Below are positions 8,303 through 16,974 of a stretch of DNA of 38,175 nucleotides, one piece after another; within the stretch, counting starts at the first letter, position 1, and every line of letters starts with the position of its first letter. A program made the position numbers and the translations under genes. This DNA is from Acidimicrobiaceae bacterium. GTDB taxonomy: Bacteria > Actinomycetota > Acidimicrobiia > Acidimicrobiales > RAAP-2. Location: positions 1-38,175 of the forward strand of contig PKXH01000067.1 of assembly GCA_003133405.1 (NCBI GenBank), read 5' to 3'. Under the pieces are notes generated by a model. It was not told where the DNA came from, searched no databases, and saw only the letters and a list, made by a program, of their open reading frames with translations.

Positions 8303-11300
8303 TTACGTCGTAGTGGTGATGACCTCGACTTTCCGTATGGGCAGGTTGGTGACGATTTGGATCTTGATTTTGACCTTCGCGATGCCGAGGAGGAACTTCT
8401 TAACGGCGATGGCCCGGCTGGTCGCCAAGGGGATATCGAAGTCGGCGTAGCCAATCAGCGTCAGGGAGTCACCACGCGTCAGTTTCCTTGAGAGATTGAG
8501 CAGCGCGGTCCGTGTTGAGTTGCTGAGCGCACTGCTGTAGAAAGTGAAGGTCACCCTGATAGTTGCGGGCACGGCCGTCGCCGGCTTGGCGATGACGGCC
8601 TTAATGAGGGTAATCACCGTCGGCGCGGACGAGGCACTGACGTAGGTCGAATCGGCCGCTTTCGTAGCGGTCACGACGCAGGTTCCCGCGCCCTGGGCGG
8701 TGAGTGAACTCCCCGAGATCGCACAGTCACTGGCCGTTCCGTCAGTGATCGTGAAGCTGAGCGTCCCGGTCCCTCGTCCTCCGCTCGTCACCAGGCTGAG
8801 CGGGTTGCCCGCGCTACCAATCAGCGAGGTAATCGAGATCGGTGACTGGGCGTTCAGCGCGAGAGTGATCACCGTCGGCGCGGACGAGGCACTGACGTAG
8901 GTCGAATCGGCCGCTTTCGTAGCGGTCACGACGCAGGTTCCCGCGCCCTGGGCGGTGAGTGAACTCCCCGAGATCGCACAGTCGCTGGCCGTTCCGTCAT
9001 TGATCGTGAAGCTGAGCGTCCCGGTCCCTCGTCCTCCGCTCGTCACCAGGCTGAGCGGGTTGCCCGCGCTACCAATCAGCGAGGTAATCGAGATCGGTGA
9101 CTGGGCAATCAGATGCGGCTTAGTCACAATGAAAGTCGGGTCACTCGAAAACGTGATCGTAACCGAACCGTCGACGGTGGCCGTGCCCACGTCCGTTAAT
9201 CCACTCGACGTCAATTCATAAACGTGGTCACCAGCAATAATGCTGGGATCACTGATGGTCATCGTGATGGGTACCGCCGTGTCAGGCGACGTGTTGGTGG
9301 GCGTCACCCACACGACGGCTAAGGAGGCGACGTAGGACAGGTTGGTGGGAAGCATCGCTTGGAGGGGTGCGGGGTTCACGACGGGATAGACGCTCACGGT
9401 GGTGCCGACCGGAAGCGCTGCCGCGGGGACCACGACGGTGGTGGTAACCCCACTGACTGACTGGGTGAGCGTTTCTGGCGTCGTTGACGAAGTGGTGGTG
9501 GAGGTTGGCGTACCGAAATCCGTTTGAGGAACATCGGGCGGCGGCGGCGGAGGCGGCGGAGGAGGCGGCGGAGGAGGCGGCGCCACCGGCGCTATCGGCG
9601 CTATCGGCGCGACCAACCCCAGTACCGTGACGGGATTGGACCTCGTCGAGGGCCCGGTTGCCACGCCGTTCGACGCTGCAACGGTGAAGGTGTAACTGTC
9701 ACCCCCAGTAAGTCCAGTCAGTGTCGCCGACGTCGCACTCGGTCCAAATGACATCGACGAACCGCTGGAGCCGGTGGTGGCGTTGAACGAGACGATGACG
9801 AAGCCGGTGAGTGAGCTTCCGCCGTCGGTTACTGGCTCGAGCCAGGTGACGGTCGCCGAGTTGGTCGACGGGCCCGCAGTGGCCGACGACGTAAGTGGTG
9901 AGGAAGGCGCCGACGGGCAGGTCATGGTCGTGCACCAGTTGTCGTAAGCGATGTTCGTCGTCACCGGCGAGCCGGTACCGCTCTGGTTTGTGGTGGCGCT
10001 GTAGGGTCCGCTGGCGCTGCCCCACCAGTTGTCGGCGGCGTCAACCACGGGATTGGTGGAAAAAATGCCCGTGTGGGAATTGTCGCCGAGTTTGTTGTTA
10101 TGCGCCACGACGACGCTCTGGTCGGATCCGTCTTGACCGACCACGACGCCGTCGTAATTACCGGTGATGGTGTTGTTAGTGATCGTGGCACTGGTAGTCG
10201 TACCCGTGACGTCGTAGTAGGTGGCGACGATTATTCCCGCCGAGGTTGATCCGTCGACGGTGGCCACGCCAGTATTGCCAGTAACCGTGTTGCCACTGAT
10301 CGACGCGGTGCTGTTGCGTCCGATTTCGAACGCGTAGTCCAGCCAGTTACCGTTACCTTTCCCGGTGTAGGTGTTGTCGGTAATGGTGGCCGTGGAAAAG
10401 AACGCGGCGAACACACCCTCGCGTCCGATGTTGCTAAAGCTGTTGCTACTCACGGTCATGGTGGCGCCGTACAGCGCGATACCGGCACCGCTGTAATCGG
10501 GCCCGCTCTCGTTGTAGTCAATATTCTCGATGACGTTGTCGCGAATGGTGCCCGAGCCGTGCGACAGGATGGCGTTGGCGATCATTCGCCCCGTTCCATC
10601 CAGGGTCACTCCGCTTAGATTGAAGGTCACGCCAGCGTTCACTAATATCCAGGCGCTGGAATCGTCGTAGTACGAGCCAGAAGTGTCTCCGGCAGGTTTA
10701 ATGATCGTGGTGGTTTTGTTTGCACCAACGATGGTCAAATTATTAGCGATGACGATTTGGCCAGTTTCGGTGTACGTGCCCGCGCCGACCGAGATCGTGT
10801 CACCTGGGGTGGCTGCAGTGATCGCCGCTTGGATGGAGGCGAACTTCGCGCCACTCGTCGTGTCGCTGACAGGGGCGAAGTCGGCGCCGCTTGTCACACC
10901 GAGGGCAGGAGGGGCGGTGAGCCAGGGAGCAAACGTGACGCGGCTCGTGACCGCGACCCCCTGCGATCCGCCGTTGTAGCTGTTCGCGCTCGTGGTCGGA
11001 CCGTTCGCGTTTCCCCACCAGTTGTCGGTGGCGTTGACCGTCGCCACAGGGGAGTCATTCTCCACCCCTGCCGTGCCGTTGCCGGACAGGTCGTTGAAAT
11101 GAATCACCACGGAGGCCCTCGTTCCGAGCGCGCCCGCTGAGACGTAGACACCGCGGACATTGCCGGTGAGGGTGTTGCTCGTAATGGTGAACGTCCCGGT
11201 GTTCGTCGCGTCAGACGTGCCCACTTCACTGCCCACGTGAATCGAGATCGCGCTACCACCGCCGCCGGTGAAGGCGTTGTCCTCGATCACTGCGGTTCCC

Positions 11301-12838
11301 GAGACGTTACCGAAGAAGAAGACCGTGGAACCATTCGTCGTCGCGGTGTTGTTCGTGACCGAAATATCGCCGTCCACGCCGGAGAACGCGACGAAGCTCG
11401 AGCCAGCGGTGTCACCGGTGCTGACGTTGCCCGAGACGGTCGCACCGGTGGAGTTGCTGCTCGTGCAGGAGAAGTTCACGTCCGCACCGCCGTTGTTGGT
11501 GGCAGCGGAAAAAACGTTTTCGAGAACCTGAGTGTCGTTGCAGCCGCCCGTAACAGTGTCGGCCTTGATCTGGATCGCCTCACTACTGGCCAAAGCGTTC
11601 TCGAAGAGGTTCTTCTGGACCGTGATGTTGCCGGCGTCGTAGGTGGGGAACCCCACGCCGCCGTAGCGATTGAAGATGTCGTTCTGAATAACGAGGCCCG
11701 ACAGCGTCGTTGACGAATTGACACTCACCTGGCTGGTTGTTCCATTGAACGAGAAGCCGTCGACGCTCGCGTTGCTCGTGCTGATGGAGACCGATTCCAC
11801 GACCGATTCGCCGCCGGCGCGCGTTTGAACAGCTTGGCCGAACTCGGCCCCATCGAGAGTCAGCGGTTCGCTGATCGTGACGTTCTCGGCGTAGGTTCCA
11901 GCACAGACGTAGATCGTGGCACCCGATGAAGCCGCACTCAAGGCAGCCTGAATCGTTGTGTACGCCGGACTCGAGCAACCGATGACGCTGTCGTTTCCCG
12001 TGTGGTTGCTGACGACCGTGGCCCCGGCGGGTACCGGCGACGGTGCGACCGACGTGCTGGGTTCGAAGTTGTAGACCGTGGTCCCCGAACTCGTACCGAA
12101 TGTCAGCGCGTCGACGTTGCCGGTCATCGCGCTCCAGCCACTGCCCACATTCACGCCGAAGCCGTGCTTGATGGTGGCGTTCGGGTAGTCGGAGAGAAAG
12201 GTGCTCCAACTGATCGGCGCGCTATCCGGTGCGCCGGTGAGATGAGTGCCCCACACCATGGTTGTAGCCGGATCGGTGAGAAGGTTCCAGGTCTGCCAGC
12301 TGTCCGGCGTCACCCCAGTGCTCTGCTGGTACGGCTCGAAGCTCAGCGTCGAGTAGGTGATACCGGCGTCGAGTCCCGTCGTATTACCGGGGTTGATCTC
12401 CATCTGGAGCATGGGGTCAGTCACGGAATTCGAGGTATAAGTCGAGTACGACAGCGCGGTGATGGCGGAAAGTGCGGTGCCCTCATGGTCGTAGTTGTAG
12501 ACGCTCCAGTGATCAATGGAGCCGGTCACCATCATCTGGAGACTGCCGGTACCGTTAGGTGAACCAGTCGGTCCGTCCACCACACTCACCGCGCCGCTAC
12601 CGCCGCTCTGGTTGATCGCGACGAACTGTCCCGTGGTGCTCGGTGGTCCGGTGATCAAGTTCGCGACGACCGTCGTCGAGGCGGCGGCGGGAAGAGCGAA
12701 GACCACCGTCAAACCGGCCACCATCAGAAGAAACGATGCACCCATCGTGGCCAGTGACTTCAGCGTCGCGCGAACTGACCGGTCCTTATGAATGGTCTTT
12801 ACGGCGTTCGTCATTTTGCATGAGAGTCCGTCGATCAC
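8303..12838 (-). CDS. Giant secreted mosaic surface protein (beta-helix, Fn3, OmpA-like C-terminus)
   Basis: A 1511-residue exported protein. A signal peptide covers about 1-53 (hydrophobic core ASFLLMVAGLTVVFALP, then AAAS). Next come a Ser/Thr/Gly-rich beta module (54-270) and two right-handed parallel beta-helix blocks, each opening with a TIQAALSAASSGATIYV / SIQAAITAATPGDTISV cap near 303 and 670. An Fn3-like domain (about 978-1071), a 15-proline run (about 1085-1101), a Thr-rich beta region and two near-identical 85-residue Ig-like repeats starting QSPISITSL (1245-1408) follow. The end is a degenerate OmpA/MotB-like peptidoglycan-binding domain (LTLIGYADFD, then TSRAIAVKKFLL). It probably acts as a wall-bound adhesin or carbohydrate-binding protein. 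The start may be GTG 12838 or ATG 12814; neither has a strong ribosome site. Related regulators flank it. Confidence 0.87.
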   Translation of the reverse strand: MIDGLSCKMTNAVKTIHKDRSVRATLKSLATMGASFLLMVAGLTVVFALPAAASTTVVANLITGPPSTTGQFVAINQSGGSGAVSVVDGPTGSPNGTGSLQMMVTGSIDHWSVYNYDHEGTALSAITALSYSTYTSNSVTDPMLQMEINPGNTTGLDAGITYSTLSFEPYQQSTGVTPDSWQTWNLLTDPATTMVWGTHLTGAPDSAPISWSTFLSDYPNATIKHGFGVNVGSGWSAMTGNVDALTFGTSSGTTVYNFEPSTSVAPSPVPAGATVVSNHTGNDSVIGCSSPAYTTIQAALSAASSGATIYVCAGTYAENVTISEPLTLDGAEFGQAVQTRAGGESVVESVSISTSNASVDGFSFNGTTSQVSVNSSTTLSGLVIQNDIFNRYGGVGFPTYDAGNITVQKNLFENALASSEAIQIKADTVTGGCNDTQVLENVFSAATNNGGADVNFSCTSSNSTGATVSGNVSTGDTAGSSFVAFSGVDGDISVTNNTATTNGSTVFFFGNVSGTAVIEDNAFTGGGGSAISIHVGSEVGTSDATNTGTFTITSNTLTGNVRGVYVSAGALGTRASVVIHFNDLSGNGTAGVENDSPVATVNATDNWWGNANGPTTSANSYNGGSQGVAVTSRVTFAPWLTAPPALGVTSGADFAPVSDTTSGAKFASIQAAITAATPGDTISVGAGTYTETGQIVIANNLTIVGANKTTTIIKPAGDTSGSYYDDSSAWILVNAGVTFNLSGVTLDGTGRMIANAILSHGSGTIRDNVIENIDYNESGPDYSGAGIALYGATMTVSSNSFSNIGREGVFAAFFSTATITDNTYTGKGNGNWLDYAFEIGRNSTASISGNTVTGNTGVATVDGSTSAGIIVATYYDVTGTTTSATITNNTITGNYDGVVVGQDGSDQSVVVAHNNKLGDNSHTGIFSTNPVVDAADNWWGSASGPYSATTNQSGTGSPVTTNIAYDNWCTTMTCPSAPSSPLTSSATAGPSTNSATVTWLEPVTDGGSSLTGFVIVSFNATTGSSGSSMSFGPSATSATLTGLTGGDSYTFTVAASNGVATGPSTRSNPVTVLGLVAPIAPIAPVAPPPPPPPPPPPPPPPDVPQTDFGTPTSTTTSSTTPETLTQSVSGVTTTVVVPAAALPVGTTVSVYPVVNPAPLQAMLPTNLSYVASLAVVWVTPTNTSPDTAVPITMTISDPSIIAGDHVYELTSSGLTDVGTATVDGSVTITFSSDPTFIVTKPHLIAQSPISITSLIGSAGNPLSLVTSGGRGTGTLSFTINDGTASDCAISGSSLTAQGAGTCVVTATKAADSTYVSASSAPTVITLALNAQSPISITSLIGSAGNPLSLVTSGGRGTGTLSFTITDGTASDCAISGSSLTAQGAGTCVVTATKAADSTYVSASSAPTVITLIKAVIAKPATAVPATIRVTFTFYSSALSNSTRTALLNLSRKLTRGDSLTLIGYADFDIPLATSRAIAVKKFLLGIAKVKIKIQIVTNLPIRKVEVITTTT
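8613..9106. repeat. Two near-identical 255-bp tandem repeats within the surface protein gene
   Basis: Copy A starts at 8613 and copy B at 8868, a period of exactly 255 bp (85 codons, in frame). Over about 240 bases I count two substitutions (cagtcActggcc/cagtcGctggcc and cGtcaGtg/cGtcaTtg type). Such identity implies recent duplication or ongoing gene conversion, and the copy number could vary between strains without breaking the reading frame. Confidence 0.92.
9537..9585. repeat. GGC/GGA triplet run encoding a polyproline linker
   Basis: A run of ggc and gga triplets on the plus strand encodes about 15 consecutive prolines on the minus strand, between the Fn3-like domain and the Thr-rich region. 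The adjacent codons give an API/APV repeat. It is a stiff spacer, and the run can change length in multiples of three by slippage. Confidence 0.9.
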
Positions 12839-13447
12839 GTTTGAGCTCGCTGATTATCGAGTAGTTTTATCACCTCATTTGACGGGATGTAAGGGAAAAA
12901 TTCCTACATTATTTGTGTAGCGATGACTGTACTTACAGTATGCAATTGATTGTGAACTTTGTGATCAACACGATCCGGTTAACGACACTAGGAATCGTTT
13001 GTTACCGGCGCAATCGCGTGCTCGTTACAGCGATAACTGTATTTACAAAATGCAATTGATTGTTAACTTTGCGATCAACAAGATCCTGTTAACGACACTT
13101 CGATTCCCAAACGCACTCCGCACTCGCGACATACGTGCGAAGGTCTTCCGCTGCCAATTCAATGATCCGACTGGCTTGACAAAGACGATCTTGATTAGGA
13201 GGCACGACTTACAACGGTCGCATGATTGCTCGAGATTCTCAAGGTAACTCCCGTGGCCGCCGTCGGCTCGATTGACACTTTTGGCCAATCCACTCGTAAC
13301 GCAGGATTTAGGCAACCTTGTAAAGAAGGCCGAAAAACTTAAAGAATCTTCAACAAACGTCGATGGAAGAAGCGCCAGTAGCTACACACAAATTTGGACA
13401 ACTACGGAAGGTAGAAAACGCCGAAATTGTTGATGGCATGCAAGAGG
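12839..13447. promoter_or_regulatory. 609-bp regulatory region upstream of the surface protein gene
   Basis: No convincing gene lies here; the small open frames at 12999-13247 and 13043-13315 lack a ribosome site and any recognisable family. The part nearest the surface protein gene is AT-richer than the surroundings and carries the two 71-bp repeats described separately. A palindrome-like ACTGTA-ct-TACAGT lies at 12926-12939. An AGGAGG at 13198 is not followed by a suitably placed start. The region also holds the 3' flank of the second double-TetR gene. The surface protein promoter must lie here, but I cannot fix its -35 and -10. Confidence 0.5.
12919..13099. repeat. Pair of 71-bp direct repeats, 110 bp apart
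   Basis: Copy 1 (12919-12989) and copy 2 (13029-13099) agree at about 87% of positions. Shared cores include TGCAATTGATTGT, GATCAACA and GTTAACGACACT. The start-to-start distance is 110 bp, about ten and a half helical turns. Both lie upstream of the surface protein gene and are not part of any coding frame, so they are likely duplicated regulator-binding or promoter elements. The adjacent double-TetR proteins are natural candidates to bind them. Confidence 0.85.
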
Positions 13448-14930
13448 TCAGCGACCAACCCCCACCTCGCTAATCTGACGACGCAAGTCACCCCACATGG
13501 GTGCGCTGTCTCTCAATATGGCGTGGCGAAAGGGTTCCGCGAACTGGTTGTAGTTGCTGTACACCATCGAACCTGTCACCGTTGATAAGAAAGTGACGCC
13601 AATGGTCAAAAACGACATCGATCTAATGAGGTAGCGCAGGCGGTTTTTCTCGTCGTCGCTCATGTTGGCGAGCTGCGGGATTATGGCCTCGAGTTCGCCG
13701 ATTCGTCTGATAATGGCCAATTGAAGCTTCTCGCTGTGCACGGCGGCCAAGCCCATTTCTAGGACAAAACGTTGTCGAAGGGCGTTTTCACTGCTCGCAG
13801 AACTGTAGAGAAGCTGGGTGAGTGAACCATCTTCGAGCACTTCGACAAGATTCACCACGCTCAACCATCTTTCCCGCATGAGATTTTGAAACGCGCCGAC
13901 GACGAGGTCTTCCTTCGAGAGGTACAACATACTGATCGCGCCCGGCGTACAGTTGGCGCGTCGCGCGATTCGAGAGAGCGTTGCCCGGGTGTAGCCGCTC
14001 TCGCCCACGATGCTGAACGTGGCGTAGGCCAGTTGGTCTTTGAGATCGTCACTAGGTAGTGGAATGGGCGGAGGGGGAGGGGTTGGGAGCACCACCTCAA
14101 CGAAACGGCGAGGATCGCTTTCGAGAGTCTCGACCAATAACGTTGCGAGAACGTCTTGGTAGTCACGGTCCCAACCGAACTGCGCGTCGGCAAAGATCTG
14201 CGCGATCATGACCGCGAAGACCAACATTCCCCGCATGAAAGTGGCACTTACGTCGGGGAATCTGGACGACTCTCGTTCTAGATAGTCGTGGATGAAGGGT
14301 TCGACCACTTCTTGCAAGGTCGTTATCCGTCGGGCGGTCAGCAGCACTCGAATGCTCGCGACGTCGGCGGGCGTCGTGTTGCGCATGAAGTCAAAGAGTG
14401 CGCCGACGCTTTTAGTGCTGGGCGCCTCCGCCGCGGTCATACACAGTTCGAACATCATGACGGCGCGTGCGCAAAGTACAGAGTTCCACAGGTCGACGAG
14501 AAGTTCGTCGACGTCCTCGTAGCGGGCGTAACTTGCTCCGTGGGTAAGGCCCGCTTCGACGCCGACGCTGCGTAGCGAGAGATGATCTATCCCCACCCGC
14601 AAGACCTCTCTAATTGCTGCCTCGAGGATGGCTTGGTCATTGACGACCGCGCGTGCGCTACGTTGGCGCCGATTTCGTGTCATCCCATGCCTTTTGAAAG
14701 ATATTCGAAGCTATCGACTACTACGAGGTCAATCGAACCGGTCCATTCCACCTGCAGCTCGTGGTCCGTCGCAGATGTAACCACAGCATATGGAGTGGTT
14801 GGCAGCGATAAAACTCGCGGACGCGTTTTACGATAACTACCACCGGATAGCCAGTTTTAATTGGCAGAGGGTTCCAAAATGGTCAGTCAGAATGACGCTT
14901 CGGCGGGTGAAATTCGTCAATGCTTCGGTG
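13380..14930. repeat. Long direct repeat, copy 2 (contains double-TetR gene)
   Basis: Partner of the stretch at 6745-8260, same orientation, starting about 6.6 kb away. Homology includes the regulator gene, about 65 bases after its stop, and about 240 bases before its start. Beyond 14930 the copies differ: here the DNA continues to a perfect palindrome at 14959-14975, whereas copy 1 runs into the 3' end of the surface protein gene. Confidence 0.75.
13448..14683 (-). CDS. Double-TetR transcriptional regulator, copy 2
   Basis: A 411-residue paralogue of the protein encoded at 6795-8027, with the same tandem TetR plan: first DNA-binding unit about 17-65 (AAIREVLRVGIDHLSLRSVG, then AGLTHGASYARYEDVDELL) and second about 221-271 (GESGYTRATLSRIARRANCT, then PGAISMLYLSKEDLVV). 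Differences are spread over the chain. In the second recognition-helix region R-T has become C-T, so the two may not bind exactly the same sites. It is the upstream neighbour of the surface protein on the same strand, with 609 bases of repeat-bearing DNA between. The upstream region holds a TetR-like 17-bp palindrome, consistent with autoregulation. That is inference. Confidence 0.88.
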   Translation of the reverse strand: MTRNRRQRSARAVVNDQAILEAAIREVLRVGIDHLSLRSVGVEAGLTHGASYARYEDVDELLVDLWNSVLCARAVMMFELCMTAAEAPSTKSVGALFDFMRNTTPADVASIRVLLTARRITTLQEVVEPFIHDYLERESSRFPDVSATFMRGMLVFAVMIAQIFADAQFGWDRDYQDVLATLLVETLESDPRRFVEVVLPTPPPPPIPLPSDDLKDQLAYATFSIVGESGYTRATLSRIARRANCTPGAISMLYLSKEDLVVGAFQNLMRERWLSVVNLVEVLEDGSLTQLLYSSASSENALRQRFVLEMGLAAVHSEKLQLAIIRRIGELEAIIPQLANMSDDEKNRLRYLIRSMSFLTIGVTFLSTVTGSMVYSNYNQFAEPFRHAILRDSAPMWGDLRRQISEVGVGR

Positions 14931-15292
14931 AAATCGCGCACTTTTGCAGTGACGCTGAATAGACAATGTGTCTATACAACTAATTGAAACTTTTTCTTTG
15001 TTTAGAAACTCAGTCGCTCTTCGTGCATCCTTCACGGCTACGAGCGAAGTGTTCAAGAGCGTGCGAAGCGTTGCAGCATGACCAAATGTTCTCGTTGGAG
15101 TTCATTGGTCCTACGTCAAAATGCTCGGACATTGGCGTAAGCCCGACTTCGTGGCCATCAAACGAGCGACGTCAGTGCTCGAAAGAAAGTGGGTCACATG
15201 TTCGCTGCGAGGAGAAATGACGCGAAGATGGATCGGCGACTCAAGGTGGCGACGAAGGAGAACCGAAAGTGCGCCAACCGGTTCGACGCGCC
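14684..15292. other. 609-bp region upstream of double-TetR copy 2
   Basis: The first 245 bases are the upstream flank of the long repeat. The palindrome at 14959-14975 follows, and then about 300 bases with no convincing gene; small frames at 14790-14987, 14984-15220 and 15121-15345 have no ribosome site or family match. It ends at the stop of the malic enzyme gene, which is transcribed toward it. Confidence 0.5.
14959..14975. promoter_or_regulatory. Perfect 17-bp palindrome, candidate TetR-type operator
   Basis: ATAGACA-atg-TGTCTAT has 7-bp arms and a 3-bp centre, the size and symmetry typical of TetR-family operators. It lies 276 bases before the start of double-TetR copy 2, just outside the duplicated segment. 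No equivalent was found near copy 1. Confidence 0.55.
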
Positions 15293-16681
15293 TTAGGGCT
15301 GCGTTATGCCAACAACGCTTTCGACCGCGGCGGCGACCGCATTGACGACATTCGGATTAAAGACCGTGGGCACGATGTAGTCGGGCGAAAGCTCCTCGGG
15401 CTTGACGACGTCGGCGATCGCCCGACCGGCCGCGATCTCGACGTCTTCGGAGATCTTGTGCGCGTCAGCGTCGAGAAGTCCGCGAAAGATGCCCGGAAAA
15501 GCGAGGACGTTGTTGATCTGGTTGGGCTCATCACTTCGACCCGTCGCCACGATCGCCGCGTACCGTCGAGCCACGACGGGATCAACTTCGGGGTCCGGGT
15601 TCGCCAGGGCGAACACGATCGAATCTTTCGCCATCATTTTGAGGTGCTCTTCGCCCACGAGGTTCGGTCCCGAGACGCCGATCAACACGTCCGCCCCGGC
15701 CATGGCGTCGGCGAGCGATCCGGTGAGCTTCTCTTGGTTGGTGTGCGCGGCCAGCCAGCGGCGGGGCTCGTCGAGGTGCGAATCGTTCTCGGACAAGATC
15801 CCGCGGCGGTTGAGCCCGATGACGTCACCGACGCCCTCGGCCAACAGAAGTTTTGAGATCGCCACGCCGGCGGCGCCAACGCCGAGCACGACCACCCGGA
15901 CATCCTTCATCTGTTTGCCCACAACGCGCAGTGCGTTAAACAGCGCGGCGTAGACCACGGTCGCGGTGCCGTGTTGATCGTCGTGAAAGACCGGGATGTC
16001 CAACAGCTCTCGCAGTCGGGATTCGATCTCGAAGCAGCGCGGCGCAGCGATATCTTCCAGGTTGATCCCGCCATAGACCGGCGCGATGCACTCCACGATG
16101 CGCACGATCTCGTCCACGTCCTGGGTCGCGAGACACACCGGCCACGCGTCGATGCCAGCGAAGCGCTTGAACAAGAGGGCCTTACCCTCCATGACCGGCA
16201 ACGCCGCGGCGGGACCGATGTTGCCCAGTCCGAGCACCGCCGAGCCGTCGGTGACCACGGCCACGGCGTTGCGCTTTATCGTGAGTTTTCGCACCAACGT
16301 CGGATCCTTGGCGATGGCCATGGAGATGCGCGCCACGCCCGGGGTGTAAGCCATCGAAAGGTCGTCGCGGGTCTTGAGCGGAACTTTGGGCTCAACCGCG
16401 ATAGTGCCGCCGAGGTGCATGAGGAACGTCCGGTCGCTAATGGCTTGGACGTGCGCTCCCACTACCAATTCGACCTCGGCTTTCAGGAGTTCTGCGTGTT
16501 CGTCGTCAATGGCGTTGCACGTTATGTCGACGACCATGCGCCGTCCGTTGGGTTCGACCACGTCGAGTGCGGTCACCACGCCGCCGACGTCGCTGACGGC
16601 GGTGGCCACGTCGCCGATGCCTGACGCGTTGTCGAGGGCGACCCTCATGGTCACCGAATACGAGGCGCTCGCGACGCTCAT
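15293..16681 (-). CDS. NAD(P)-dependent malic enzyme with N-terminal ACT domain
   Basis: Oxidative decarboxylation of malate to pyruvate and CO2. From ATG 16681 the protein has 462 residues. An ACT-like small-molecule-binding domain comes first (YSVTMRVALDN, then GIGDVATAVSDVGG). The malic enzyme core follows: LSMAYTPGVARI, VVTDGSAVLGLGNIGP, KRFAGIDAWPVC, HDDQHGTATVVYAAL, a VVLGVGAAGVAISKLLL nucleotide-binding turn and ALANPDPEVDP. The frame is open to TTG 16711, but ATG 16681 matches the start of the ACT domain; an AGGAA lies about 12 bases upstream. The ACT domain suggests allosteric control by an amino acid or similar ligand. A promoter with an overlapping inverted repeat is seen upstream. 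The family is certain; NAD versus NADP preference is not. Confidence 0.93.
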   Translation of the reverse strand: MSVASASYSVTMRVALDNASGIGDVATAVSDVGGVVTALDVVEPNGRRMVVDITCNAIDDEHAELLKAEVELVVGAHVQAISDRTFLMHLGGTIAVEPKVPLKTRDDLSMAYTPGVARISMAIAKDPTLVRKLTIKRNAVAVVTDGSAVLGLGNIGPAAALPVMEGKALLFKRFAGIDAWPVCLATQDVDEIVRIVECIAPVYGGINLEDIAAPRCFEIESRLRELLDIPVFHDDQHGTATVVYAALFNALRVVGKQMKDVRVVVLGVGAAGVAISKLLLAEGVGDVIGLNRRGILSENDSHLDEPRRWLAAHTNQEKLTGSLADAMAGADVLIGVSGPNLVGEEHLKMMAKDSIVFALANPDPEVDPVVARRYAAIVATGRSDEPNQINNVLAFPGIFRGLLDADAHKISEDVEIAAGRAIADVVKPEELSPDYIVPTVFNPNVVNAVAAAVESVVGITQP

Positions 16682-16757
16682 GGGCGCACTCGATTCCTGT
16701 CTCGGCCGCAATCGAATATCCCCATTGTCAACTTCGAGGAAGGGCTTGTAATGTCAA

Positions 16758-16803
16758 TGACCAACATGCAGCGATATTAGTGCTGGTCACAGGGGTGCAT
16801 CAA
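16758..16803 (-). promoter_or_regulatory. Promoter and overlapping inverted repeat of the malic enzyme gene
   Basis: On the minus strand, TTGATG (16798-16803) and TAATAT (16774-16779) are 18 bp apart and resemble -35 and -10 boxes. One half-site TGACCAGCA lies in the spacer (16781-16789). Its inverted partner, TGACCAACA on the plus strand, begins at 16758 just past the expected transcription start. Eight of nine bases match. This is a good position for a repressor. Confidence 0.5.
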
Positions 16804-16974
16804 AAGGTACCCGTGGGGCGTCATGACCGCACGTGGCGAATGTTCAAGGTTGGCTCACGTGCATCGATGGTGCGACGGCGCGTCGTTCGCATTACTCACC
16901 GCGAAGGATTTAACGCGCTTCGTGCCATCAGTCGGTGACGAAGGGGCTCGCGACGGAGTACTTCTTGAAGCGCG

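Noticed and set aside
8613-9106. Possible CRISPR or mobile repeat
   Set aside because: The 255-bp copies are contiguous and in frame within a protein; there are no spacers and no cas genes.
12999-13315. Small frames of 82 and 90 codons on opposite strands
   Set aside because: They overlap each other and the 71-bp repeat region, lack ribosome sites and show no family features.
15269-16624. Plus-strand frames of 195 and 217 codons
   Set aside because: Antisense to the malic enzyme, whose motifs are continuous.
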